In this document: positions 1-7,447 of the stretch, one piece after another | Numbering within the stretch: position 1 is the first letter of the stretch | Layout: each line of letters begins with the position of its first letter | NCBI GenBank assembly: GCA_031275395.1 | Contig: JAISOU010000083.1 | Location: 1-11,307, forward strand | Length of the DNA: 11,307 nucleotides | DNA from: Helicobacteraceae bacterium | GTDB lineage: Bacteria; Campylobacterota; Campylobacteria; Campylobacterales; SZUA-545 | Reading direction: 5' to 3' | Made by a program: the position numbers and the translations under genes | The notes under the pieces: generated by a model | Seen by the model: only the letters and a program-made list of their open reading frames with translations | What the model was told of the DNA's origin: nothing | The model's database searches: none

Positions 1-83
1 AACTACCCATCCTCCTGCCTCTCCCCCACCCCCCCCCACCCCCTCGGTTGGCGGGGGCGGGGGGGGGGGGGCCCCCCCCCCCC
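1..83. repeat. Low-complexity G/C tract at left end
   Basis: Almost pure C-rich then G-rich sequence, ending in a run of 13 G (59-71) followed directly by a run of 12 C (72-83). Normal coding sequence resumes at 84. A G run abutting a C run is a perfect palindrome and is typical of poly-G read artefacts or assembly fold-backs rather than of a bacterial chromosome. The first 50 bases cannot be assigned to bacterium or host. Confidence 0.85.
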
Positions 84-808
84 GAAACCTCTTTGGCAAG
101 AAAATATACCCTCCGAAAGCGATAAGCGATCATAATTACGACGTTGTGATAATCGCAACCTTAACGGGCATAGAGTCTGTTCCCCAACAACTGATTGATC
201 TCGGCGTAGATAGATACAAAATCAACGTTGAATACGTAACGGTTCCCGTTCGCGCGAGGATCGTTTTTCTTGAAAAATTGGGCGAAATGCTCAAAGAAAG
301 AAAGTCCGAAGGTTCCGTAGCCGAAGGCGGCGTTTTTCAAGGCGATTTTGCAAGAGAGATCAACCGCGTTTTCCCCGACAAAACGCTATATCTTTTCGAT
401 ACCTTTGCGGGTTTTGACAAAAAAGATGCGGCGAAAGACGTTATCAACGGATTTTCCGAATTTGCGGATAAAATCAGCTACTTTGAAATGACCTCCGAAG
501 ATATTGTAAAAGCCAAGTTACCCTATCCGAATAAAGCGATCATAAAAAAGGGATTTTTTCCGCAAACCGCGCAAGGAATCGACGATCGTTTTTGCTTTGT
601 CAATCTCGACTTCGATCTATACGATCCGATTTTGGCTGGATTAAGATTCTTCCATCCAAAGTTGGTCGAGGGCGGCGCGATATTGATTCACGACTACTTC
701 AACCCTGAATATGGCGGCGTAAAATCGGCGATCGCCGATTTTGGCAAAGAATACAAAATCAATCCAACGCCGATAGGCGACGGATTTAGCGTAGCCATCT
801 ACCGCTAA
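83..808 (+). CDS. TylF/MycF-type SAM-dependent methyltransferase, 5'-truncated
   Basis: Probable class I SAM-dependent O-methyltransferase of the TylF (macrocin O-methyltransferase) family, which often acts on sugars or glycan precursors. The SAM-binding loop reads VAEGGVFQGDFAREI, and is followed by LYLFDTFAGFD. The metal and substrate region NLDFDLYDP and the IHDYFNPEYGGVKSAI segment near the C-terminus are both intact. The earliest usable start codon is a GTG at 146, but the frame is open back to the C tract at 83. The residues encoded before the GTG (IYPPKAISDHNYDVV) continue smoothly into VIIATLTGIESVPQQL, which looks like the end of an N-terminal nucleotide-binding-like subdomain (yD-hydrophobic-IA...QL...G). 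The GTG is therefore probably internal and the true N-terminus is missing. The stop at 806-808 is followed by a strong terminator. The exact substrate is not determinable. Confidence 0.82.
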   Translation, partial: RNLFGKKIYPPKAISDHNYDVVIIATLTGIESVPQQLIDLGVDRYKINVEYVTVPVRARIVFLEKLGEMLKERKSEGSVAEGGVFQGDFAREINRVFPDKTLYLFDTFAGFDKKDAAKDVINGFSEFADKISYFEMTSEDIVKAKLPYPNKAIIKKGFFPQTAQGIDDRFCFVNLDFDLYDPILAGLRFFHPKLVEGGAILIHDYFNPEYGGVKSAIADFGKEYKINPTPIGDGFSVAIYR

Positions 809-819
809 CGGACTATTAA

Positions 820-873
820 GCGCTACCGACTAAAAGTTATTCCCTAGCTTTTAGCGTAGCGCGTCCTTTTTCT
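820..873 (+). terminator. Rho-independent terminator after the methyltransferase
   Basis: Two-part hairpin. GCGCTA (820-825) pairs with TAGCGC (857-862), and inside it CTAAAAG (830-836) pairs with CTTTTAG (848-854). A T-rich tract (864-873) follows on the plus strand. It begins 12 bases after the methyltransferase stop and separates that gene from the convergent pglF. On the minus strand the hairpin lacks a good T tract, so it is better for plus-strand transcripts. Confidence 0.75.
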
Positions 874-942
874 TATTCCCCCTGAGCGCATTTGTTAGTT
901 TTGCTAAATAAACGAAACGACGACATATTTCTAAACCCGCCT

Positions 943-2715
943 TTAACGCGGCAAAGCGCGGTTAAACTCCGGCGCGATCGCCTTTAGCGCCGCAATAATC
1001 TCTTCCGCGCTTTGCGATCGCGTTAAACGATCAATGCGCTCTATAAGAGTAGCAAAATCTACGACTGTCGGTTTGCCTACAAAGATAGAGGGATACTTTG
1101 TGGTTTTATCGCTTTCGTCGATCAATAACTCTTCATAGAGTTTTTCGCCCGCTCGCAAACCCGTATAAACAATCCCAAGCCCCTGCTTATCCGCCAAAGC
1201 TAACATCTTTTCAGCCATATCCGCGATTTTAACGGGCGCGCCCATATCCAACACGAAAATCTCGCCGCCGCTCGATTGCGAAGCCGCCTGCAAAACAAGC
1301 TCGCACGCCTCGCCGATAAGCATAAAATAACGCGTGATTTCAGGGTGCGTTACGGTAAGCGGCTTATTCTCCTCGATCAAACGGCGAAAACGCGGAATCA
1401 CCGATCCGCTCGAACCTAACACGTTGCCAAACCGCACCGCCGCAAGCCGCGTGCCGCCGCTCGTCACGTTTTGCAAGTAGAGTTCGCAGACGCGCTTCGT
1501 CGCGCCCATAACGTTTGTCGGGCGAACGGCTTTATCGGTAGAAATTAGCGCGAAAATCTCCGCGTTATGTTTGATCGCCGCGTCGATACAGTTTTTTGTC
1601 CCGATCACGTTGTTGATTACGGCCGCTTTTGGGTTTGCCTCGACTAGCGGAACGTGTTTATACGCGGCGGCGTGCAGGACGATCTGCGGTTTTGTCCGCT
1701 CGAAAAGCTCGTCGATCGCCTCGCTATCGGCAACGTTTATCATCTCTAGCCGCGCGCTTTCGATCTCTTCGCCAATCGAATAGAGATTATATTCGCTCGA
1801 ATCGACCAAAATTAGATCGTTCGCGCCGTATCGCGCCGCTTGGCGAGAGAGTTCGCTTCCGATCGAACCGCCTGCGCCCGTAATCAGGACTTTTTTACCC
1901 TTTATAAACGCGGCGATCGCCTCTTTATCAAGGTCTTTGGGGTTTCGCGCCAAGAGATCCTCGATTTTTAGCCTTTGTAAGTCGACGCTTTGTTCGCCAA
2001 ATTTAGCAATCTGAACGTTTTTGATTCCGGCTTCGCTAAGACGATCGTAAATCTCTTTTAGCGGCGGGGAGCGTTCGTCAAGCGCGATTATCGCCGATCG
2101 AACGCCGTATTTTACGGATAGCTTTTGTAGATCGTCAAAATTAACCGCCTCAAGCCCGTGAATAAGCTGCGCGCGTTTGGCTAGATCGGAATCGACGAAA
2201 AATCGCGCCGCGTATCGATCGCGATTCAGCGAACGAAGGAGCCTAACGCCGTTTTCGTTCGCGCTTACTATCGCGATCGCGATCGCGGTTTTTTTCGGCG
2301 TTTTTTGCTCCAAAAATAGGCGTTTAGTTACGCGCAAAGCGCCTATGAGCAGGATCGACAATGCGCCGTCGATAAAGACGATCGACTTTGCAAACGGCGG
2401 CAAGTCGCTTCCGAAAAAGCGGGTTACGGCTAAAAAAAGCGCGAAAAAAAGCGAATAGGCAAGAATATGCGCCAACGCTAGCCTTTGCAAGCCGTCAAGA
2501 GAAAAAAAGCGCCAAGGGACGCGATAAACGCTGAAAACGCCAAACGCGGCGATCTTTAAGGCGCACAAAACGGCAAAATATATCCACAATCCCGCAAAGA
2601 AGGGTTCCGGAACCTCAAAATTAAAGCGCAAAAGATAGGCTAGATAAAAAGAAATAAACGACAAAACCGCGTCGAAAAACAGAAAAAAGCCAAGCCTTTT
2701 AGCCGCGTAGCTCAT
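943..2715 (-). CDS. pglF: PglF-type UDP-GlcNAc 4,6-dehydratase, membrane-bound
   Basis: Nucleoside-diphosphate-sugar dehydratase of the PglF/FlaA1/CapD family. It is expected to convert UDP-GlcNAc to the 4-keto-6-deoxy sugar, the first step toward bacillosamine-type sugars for protein glycosylation. With the start at 2715 it has 590 residues, the length I recall for Campylobacter jejuni PglF. Hydrophobic segments in residues 8-130 suggest four membrane helices. A middle Rossmann-like domain is followed by the catalytic SDR domain, with NAD-binding TGAGGSIGSEL at 279-289. Catalytic T393-D394-K395 lies in ISTDKAV, and M403 in NVMGATKR sits where classical SDRs have tyrosine, as known for PglF. 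This start is chosen over one 16 codons upstream for two reasons. Its ATG overlaps the upstream stop as ATGA, and AGAGG stands about 6 bases before it. The upstream extension is Arg-rich and out of character. A related polysaccharide epimerase/dehydratase is the alternative. Confidence 0.9.
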   Translation of the reverse strand: MSYAAKRLGFFLFFDAVLSFISFYLAYLLRFNFEVPEPFFAGLWIYFAVLCALKIAAFGVFSVYRVPWRFFSLDGLQRLALAHILAYSLFFALFLAVTRFFGSDLPPFAKSIVFIDGALSILLIGALRVTKRLFLEQKTPKKTAIAIAIVSANENGVRLLRSLNRDRYAARFFVDSDLAKRAQLIHGLEAVNFDDLQKLSVKYGVRSAIIALDERSPPLKEIYDRLSEAGIKNVQIAKFGEQSVDLQRLKIEDLLARNPKDLDKEAIAAFIKGKKVLITGAGGSIGSELSRQAARYGANDLILVDSSEYNLYSIGEEIESARLEMINVADSEAIDELFERTKPQIVLHAAAYKHVPLVEANPKAAVINNVIGTKNCIDAAIKHNAEIFALISTDKAVRPTNVMGATKRVCELYLQNVTSGGTRLAAVRFGNVLGSSGSVIPRFRRLIEENKPLTVTHPEITRYFMLIGEACELVLQAASQSSGGEIFVLDMGAPVKIADMAEKMLALADKQGLGIVYTGLRAGEKLYEELLIDESDKTTKYPSIFVGKPTVVDFATLIERIDRLTRSQSAEEIIAALKAIAPEFNRALPR

Positions 2716-2948
2716 AGCGCCTCTTTGGCGATCGCGCCGATCTGTGAAGCGAGAACCTCGCAAAGTCTCTTATCAAGATAGTAGATTTTATCGTCGATCT
2801 TTAGCTCGTAGCAATCGGCGTCTATCTTGTTTAGCGAGATTTCTCGCGCGATACCAAGCTCCGCCTCTTTTTTGGCCACAAGCGCGTTTATTCGCTCAAG
2901 ATCGCTCAGTATGCCGTTAAGCGCCGATTCTATCGATTCATCAGCCAT
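2712..2948 (-). CDS. Small charged protein of unknown function, coupled to pglF
   Basis: 78 residues; I do not recognise a family. The first half (about 5-35) is a predicted amphipathic helix or short coiled coil rich in Glu, Leu and Ala. The second half contains a compact strand-like segment (CYELKIDDKIYYLDKRL) and a helical tail. There is no signal peptide or membrane segment. An AGAGG ribosome binding site lies 4 bases before the ATG. The stop overlaps the pglF start as ATGA (2715-2712), so the two are very likely translationally coupled and co-transcribed. That position suggests a link to the glycosylation enzyme, but no function can be assigned. Codon usage and composition match the neighbours, so it is probably a real gene. 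Confidence 0.75.
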   Translation of the reverse strand: MADESIESALNGILSDLERINALVAKKEAELGIAREISLNKIDADCYELKIDDKIYYLDKRLCEVLASQIGAIAKEAL

Positions 2949-2962
2949 TTTGCCTCTATTTT

Positions 2963-2994
2963 ATAATACGTCCAAACGCAAAGAGTATATTATA
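2963..2994 (-). promoter_or_regulatory. Candidate -10 elements for the small gene-pglF operon
   Basis: Read on the minus strand there is a perfect TATAAT at 2994-2989 and a second AT-rich candidate, TATTAT, at 2968-2963. Both lie upstream of the ATG at 2948. No convincing -35 is visible, which is common for Campylobacterota sigma-70 promoters. The first is the better match. Confidence 0.4.
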
Positions 2995-3268
2995 ACGCCA
3001 ATTTAAGAAACGTTCTATTTTCCGCGCAATATCGAGTTTTTCGCGTTAGCCGACGACTGGGCATTGTTTCTCGCCTCGCCTTTGGAGCGGACAAACGCGC
3101 GATAAGGCGAATAAAGCGCCGATACCTTGCCTCAAAATCGCCGTATAGATCGGCGCGCAAGCGTTCTGTCGATAGGCGGTAGCGTCCCGCGCGTTAGTTT
3201 TTTCTTTCTAACAGAACAGGGCGGAAGGTTGCGGGCTAGGATAACCAAGCAAAATCGTAAAAATAGAG

Positions 3269-3274
3269 TATAAT
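3269..3274 (+). promoter_or_regulatory. Candidate -10 box for the diguanylate cyclase
   Basis: A perfect TATAAT lies 37 bases before the TTG start at 3311, preceded by an A-rich stretch. No clear -35 is seen. The predicted transcript would start near 3281 and include the weak AAAGG ribosome-binding sequence near 3293-3297. Confidence 0.45.
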
Positions 3275-3310
3275 CAAGGCGCTAAACGTCAAAAGGCAAA
3301 GTATCTTAAC

Positions 3311-5149
3311 TTGAAACGGCGCATATCGATCTCGGTTATCCTGACTCTTACCGCGTTAACTTTGGCGGTCATAGCGGTAGTCGGGTTTGGCTTTAGGGAG
3401 TTTGGCATAAAAAGCGCGGTGGATAAAGCCAAAACTACTGCCGAGCTTGTGCGCGAGGGATTAACCGTCCATATGATCAATAGCGTTATGGATAAGCGCC
3501 ACTACTTTTTGGAGCGGATCGGATCGTTCAACGACGTCGAACAACTGTGGGTTGTTCGCGCTCAAAGCGTGATCGAGCAATACGGAAACGGCTTCGAGGG
3601 CGAACAATCCAAAGACGACGTCGATCTAGCCGTGTTAAAAATGGGCAAGAGTCTTAACGAAGTATCGGAAACGAGCGACGCGGTTCATATGCGCGTTACG
3701 ATTCCCTATGTCGCGACGCCTGAATGTTTGCAGTGTCATTTGGGCGGGCGCGGGGACGTGTTAGGCGCCGTAAGTATGGTGATGAACATAAGCGATATGC
3801 GCGAAAGCGGGCTAAAAACGATCGCTAAAGTCTGTATTATCTCGCTTCTCATTCTGATCGGGGCGGTTTGGACGACTAACCTTTGGCTTAATCGCTACTT
3901 GGCGCTTTTCGAGGCGCTGACGCAAGCGATCAAAAAGGGACACGACGGCGACTTTTCTCCGCAGATTAAAACGTCGGTTCCAGAGGAGAGCGCCGAACTT
4001 GCGGAAAACTTAAACAGCCTATATTCGTTGCTACGCGACACGGTGGAGCGAATCGACAAAAAGATCACGATTTTAATCGGCGGCTCCGCGCATAACGCCA
4101 ACAAAAACCCGCTGATTCGCGCAAGCGATATTGTCGATTCGCTCGTGGATATTTACAAGTTCAAAAAAACGGTTGAGATCGATCGCAATAAAAACGAGAT
4201 TTACGAACATCTAATATCTAAGTTTCGTTCCGTTATAGGTAAAGAAAACGATTTGGCGCTATTTGAAATATCTACCTTAAAAAATAAAGTTCAGCTTTTC
4301 TATTCGACAAACTCAGAACTATACTGCTCGGCTTATTCTGGTTCGAAGCTTTGCGACGAATGTCGCGCTCTAAGAAGCCAAACGCCGATTTTTAGCGACG
4401 ATTTTTCGGGCTCTTGCAAATATTTTAAGCGCAAGGAACCAAAAAATCTTTTTTTCTGTCTGCCTTATCGCATTACGGACGAGTTCAGCCTACTATTTCA
4501 TATTGTGGTCAAAGATCCTAGCAAGATGGAGCGGATCAAAGAAGACCTAACGATGCTGAACAACTACCTTGAGGCGGCTCGCCCCGTGCTTGAAAGCCGT
4601 TATCTAACTCACGCCTTGCAGGAATCCAACTTACACGACGGATTAACGGGATTATACAACCGCAAGTTTTTAGACGAGTTTATCGATCATATCGCCCGCC
4701 AAGCCTCCCGCACGCGATCGCCTTACGCTCTGCTTGCGCTTGATATAGACCACTTTAAGATGGTTAACGATACCTACGGACACGATATTGGCGATATTGT
4801 GATCAAAGGGCTTGCCGAAACGATGACGACTTCCATCAGAGAAGCCGACGTAGCCATACGGCAAGGCGGCGAAGAGTTTTTGATTATGCTCTTTAACACG
4901 ACGGAAGAGGGCGCGATCCTAGTCGCCGAAAAGATTCGCGAGCGTTTCGCCGCTCGTTCCTTCGCCGCGGGTTCGGATAGTTTCAAGAAAACCGTCAGTA
5001 TCGGAATCGCGCTATATCCGCAAGACGGCGACGGAATGTGGCTGGCGATCAAAATGTCGGACATCGCCCTTTACCGCGCAAAAACTACCGGACGCAACCG
5101 CGTCGTAAGATTTACCCGCGATATGGCTCCGGAAAGCGAAGCCTATTAG
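3311..5149 (+). CDS. Membrane diguanylate cyclase with c-type heme sensor motif
   Basis: Probable inner-membrane GGDEF protein that makes cyclic di-GMP. Order of parts over 612 residues: membrane helix (about 5-28); periplasmic sensor region (30-165) with a heme c attachment motif CLQCH (C139, C142, H143), resembling DUF3365/Tll0287-like heme sensors; second helix (170-190); HAMP-like linker (191-245); a GAF-like domain (about 290-425) with five cysteines (339, 348, 351, 369, 383); GGDEF domain (440-600). The active site is GGEEF (519-523), so the cyclase should be active. R510-E-A-D513, five residues before it, is a standard inhibitory I-site. No EAL domain is present. The start is a TTG with a weakly spaced AAAGG; no in-frame ATG lies nearby and the helix begins directly after it. 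It lies upstream of the flagellar rod genes on the same strand, but these have their own promoter. The ligand (NO, O2 or redox state) is inference. Confidence 0.9.
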   Translation: MKRRISISVILTLTALTLAVIAVVGFGFREFGIKSAVDKAKTTAELVREGLTVHMINSVMDKRHYFLERIGSFNDVEQLWVVRAQSVIEQYGNGFEGEQSKDDVDLAVLKMGKSLNEVSETSDAVHMRVTIPYVATPECLQCHLGGRGDVLGAVSMVMNISDMRESGLKTIAKVCIISLLILIGAVWTTNLWLNRYLALFEALTQAIKKGHDGDFSPQIKTSVPEESAELAENLNSLYSLLRDTVERIDKKITILIGGSAHNANKNPLIRASDIVDSLVDIYKFKKTVEIDRNKNEIYEHLISKFRSVIGKENDLALFEISTLKNKVQLFYSTNSELYCSAYSGSKLCDECRALRSQTPIFSDDFSGSCKYFKRKEPKNLFFCLPYRITDEFSLLFHIVVKDPSKMERIKEDLTMLNNYLEAARPVLESRYLTHALQESNLHDGLTGLYNRKFLDEFIDHIARQASRTRSPYALLALDIDHFKMVNDTYGHDIGDIVIKGLAETMTTSIREADVAIRQGGEEFLIMLFNTTEEGAILVAEKIRERFAARSFAAGSDSFKKTVSIGIALYPQDGDGMWLAIKMSDIALYRAKTTGRNRVVRFTRDMAPESEAY

Positions 5150-5274
5150 ATTTAATCCGTTTCGTCGCCCAACCCTATTTCGCCGCCCCTGTTACGCAAC
5201 ATATTGAGCTTTTGTCGCGCGTAAGAACGCCGCCTAAACCCAGGACCATATGAACGCTTGCGAGGGTTTATAAA

Positions 5275-5291
5275 TTGGAACGGCGCTTGCT
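5275..5291 (+). promoter_or_regulatory. Sigma-54 (RpoN) promoter of flgF-flgG
   Basis: The sequence TTGGAACGGCGCTTGCT matches the sigma-54 -24/-12 consensus (TTGGCACG-N4-TTGCW) with a single mismatch. GG is at 5277-5278 and GC at 5289-5290, exactly 10 bases apart. Transcription would start near 5302, 21 bases before the flgF ATG. Sigma-54 control of flagellar rod and hook genes through FlgSR is well established in Campylobacter and Helicobacter, so site and context agree. Confidence 0.88.
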
Positions 5292-5322
5292 GTTTATGCG
5301 CAGTTAAAAGAAAAGGCGCAAT

Positions 5323-6138
5323 ATGCAAACGGGCTTTTATAGCGCGACAGGCGGTATGGTTACGCAGTTTAACCGCCTTGACGTTATATCGAATAACCTC
5401 GCAAACATCAACACGACGGGCTTCAAGCGCGACGACGTGGCGATCGGCGATTTTATGCGGCTTTATAAAGAAACGCACGATATTCTGCCCATTCGCAACA
5501 ACACGAGAGAGGGATCGCAACACTTAAACCGCGCTATGGTTCGCGTTCCGCAGGTCGTCGAGGAATACACGAACCACGATCTAGGGACGCTTATTCAAAC
5601 GGGTAATCCGCTCGATCTGGCTCTGCAAAGCCCCAATCTTTTTTTTGCCGTAGAAACCCCAAACGGCGTTCGCTACACCCGCGACGGATCGTTTAAGCTA
5701 GACGACGCGGGCTACGTGGTCGCCAAAGAGGGTTTTAGGGTTTTAAGCGCGCAGGGAACGCCGATAGAGCTACCTCCGGAGCGGCGCATCGCGATTAGCG
5801 GCGAAGGGATTTTGTACGCGCAAAACGAAACAAACCTATTAGAGCAAGAGGAGGTCGGCTCTTTGGCGATCGTTCGCTTTGATAACCCAAAATGGTTGGA
5901 AAAAACGGGGCATAACTATTTCAAAAACCCCGAAGGTTACGCCGATCCGATCGCGGCAACGGGGCAATTTTTGCTCGCGCAAGGTTTTTTGGAAAAATCC
6001 AACGTCAATGCGATAACCGAGATGACGGCGCTAATCGAAACGAACCGCTTGGTGGGTATGTATCAGAAAGTGATGGATACGCATATGAACGAAATTAACG
6101 GCGACGCTATTAGTAAGCTTGCGGTAATCAAAACATAA
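5323..6138 (+). CDS. flgF: Flagellar basal-body rod protein FlgF (FlgG2)
   Basis: Rod protein of the flagellar basal body, exported by the flagellar type III system and assembled between the proximal rod and FlgG. It has 271 residues. The N-terminal rod domain has the family signature LDVISNNLANINTTGFK (about 19-35), and the C-terminal helix pair spans ITEMTALIETNRLVGMYQKV to the end. The centre is the variable D1-like region with NGVRYTRDGSFKLDDAGYVV. The ATG follows AAAAGG with good spacing, downstream of a sigma-54 promoter. Only 15 bases separate it from flgG. In Campylobacter the same position holds a gene usually named flgG2, and both names apply to this clade. It is clearly a paralogue of the next gene, with the divergence expected for FlgF. 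Confidence 0.9.
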   Translation: MQTGFYSATGGMVTQFNRLDVISNNLANINTTGFKRDDVAIGDFMRLYKETHDILPIRNNTREGSQHLNRAMVRVPQVVEEYTNHDLGTLIQTGNPLDLALQSPNLFFAVETPNGVRYTRDGSFKLDDAGYVVAKEGFRVLSAQGTPIELPPERRIAISGEGILYAQNETNLLEQEEVGSLAIVRFDNPKWLEKTGHNYFKNPEGYADPIAATGQFLLAQGFLEKSNVNAITEMTALIETNRLVGMYQKVMDTHMNEINGDAISKLAVIKT

Positions 6139-6153
6139 AGTAAAGGAGATAAG

Positions 6154-6942
6154 ATGATTCGATCGTTATATACGGCGGCTACGGGAATGAAAGCCCAACA
6201 GATTAGTATCGACGCGGTTTCTAACAATATCGCAAACGTTAATACGACTGGCTACAAAAAACAACGCGCCGAGTTTGCCGACCTGATGTATCAGGTGATG
6301 GAATACGCGGGAACAAGCACAAGCGCGACGACGGTCAGCCCGACGGGAATCGAAGTGGGACTTGGCGTTCGTCCGACGGCTATCCAAAAGCTCTTTACGC
6401 AGGGTAACTATAAAGAAACGGGTAATCAGCTCGACGTAGCGATCAGCGGCGAAGGTTTTTTTCAAATCCAACTGCCGGACGGGACGACGGCATACACTAG
6501 AGCGGGCGCGTTTAAGCTCGACGAAAACGGGACGATCGTAACCGCCGACGGCTATCCGCTTTTGCCGCAGGTCGTCGTTCCCGCAGATACGACGCAGCTA
6601 ACGATCGGCTCGGACGGCACGATCAGCGTTATGCAGGCGGGACAGACGCAGAGTAATCAGATCGGACAGTTCGAGCTTGCCAACTTTATCAATCCCGCGG
6701 GCTTGCACTCTTTGGGAGATAACAACTATATCAACACGACCGCTTCGGGCGACGCGGTTACGGGACAACCCGGGTTAAACGGCTTGGGGCAGACGCGCCA
6801 GCTATTTTTGGAGCTTTCCAACGTCCAATTAGTCGATGAGATGACCGATCTGATCACGGGGCAACGCGCTTACGAAGCCGGAAGCAAGGCAATCACGACA
6901 AGCGACGAGATGTTAAGCGTCGTTAATGGTTTGAAACGCTAA
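6154..6942 (+). CDS. flgG: Flagellar distal rod protein FlgG
   Basis: Distal rod subunit of the flagellar basal body. At 262 residues it is the usual length for FlgG. The start MIRSLYTAATGMKAQQ and the signature IDAVSNNIANVNTTGYKK (about 19-36) are typical. The middle carries NQLDVAISGEGFFQIQLPDG and YTRAGAFKLDENG, and the C-terminus ends in QRAYEAGSKAITTSDEMLSV followed by NGLKR. All are strong FlgG hallmarks. A good ribosome binding site (AAAGGAG) lies in the 15-base gap after flgF, so the two form an operon driven by the sigma-54 promoter at 5275. No other flagellar genes follow. The rod genes flgB and flgC must be elsewhere, as is normal in Campylobacterota, where flagellar genes are scattered. 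Confidence 0.95.
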   Translation: MIRSLYTAATGMKAQQISIDAVSNNIANVNTTGYKKQRAEFADLMYQVMEYAGTSTSATTVSPTGIEVGLGVRPTAIQKLFTQGNYKETGNQLDVAISGEGFFQIQLPDGTTAYTRAGAFKLDENGTIVTADGYPLLPQVVVPADTTQLTIGSDGTISVMQAGQTQSNQIGQFELANFINPAGLHSLGDNNYINTTASGDAVTGQPGLNGLGQTRQLFLELSNVQLVDEMTDLITGQRAYEAGSKAITTSDEMLSVVNGLKR

Positions 6943-7012
6943 CTTTTCGCGCGCAATTTATTAAGCTAATTATTAGTATGCTTCGCAAGTCTATTTTATC
7001 GAAGGAGGGTTT

Positions 7013-7447
7013 ATGAACGCGGTTAAGGGTTGGTTTCAGGTTTGGTTAGACTCCATAAAGGAAGTCTATAGCGGCTTGCGCGGCGCAAAGTCGCTAGAGG
7101 GCGGCGTGTTTGACGGTCGTTTGGCTATACGTCATTATTGGACGTATTTCTTCGTAACCTTTGCGATTTCGATCGTTTTAACCGTTATCGAGAGCATTGT
7201 GTTCTTTGGTTTGTTAGACTTAAAGATTACTCCGCTATCGTCCGTTTTCGGGCTGGCTACGCTGATCCCGACGATTAGCTTAGGTATTCGCAGATTGCAC
7301 GATACGGGCAAAATCGGCTGGTGGATTTTGGCGCCGTTCTACAATCTCTATTTGTTGGCGCAAAAAGGCGACGCGGGCGACAACGCTTACGGCGCGGTTC
7401 CGACCGATATTGAACGCAACTGCGGTTGCGATAAAAAAGAAGCGTAA
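7013..7447 (+). CDS. DUF805 family inner-membrane protein
   Basis: 144 residues with the DUF805 (YhaH/YhaI-like) pattern: FDGRLAIRHYW at 33-43, a long hydrophobic segment (about 44-70), a second (76-91) ending in RRLHDTG (93-99), then a GWW-containing third segment and NAYG (124-127). The function of this family is not known. It differs from many members in a roughly 30-residue soluble N-terminal extension and a short Cys-containing tail (CGC at 137-139). A very strong ribosome binding site (AAGGAGG) precedes the ATG. It lies 70 bases after flgG and could be read from the flagellar transcript, but nothing else ties it to motility. Its stop codon directly abuts the stop of the convergent selD. 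Confidence 0.85.
   Translation: MNAVKGWFQVWLDSIKEVYSGLRGAKSLEGGVFDGRLAIRHYWTYFFVTFAISIVLTVIESIVFFGLLDLKITPLSSVFGLATLIPTISLGIRRLHDTGKIGWWILAPFYNLYLLAQKGDAGDNAYGAVPTDIERNCGCDKKEA

Larger units (their letters stand above)
2949..3310. other. Divergent intergenic region, 362 bases
   Basis: Lies between the minus-strand pglF operon and the plus-strand diguanylate cyclase, and holds candidate promoters at both edges. The central part (about 3000-3240) has no open frame with coding character and no clear RNA gene. A short GTTAG/CTAAC inverted repeat with a T-rich loop (3193-3212) is the only structure seen. A small RNA or regulatory sites cannot be excluded. Confidence 0.5.

Noticed and set aside
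1571-1883. Plus-strand open frames inside pglF
   Set aside because: They are antisense shadows of the well-conserved dehydratase domain, with odd composition and no start signals.
2716-2763. Longer pglF start at 2763
   Set aside because: The added 16 residues are Arg-rich, unlike the hydrophobic start of the family, and the ATG at 2715 overlaps the upstream stop with a ribosome binding site in place.
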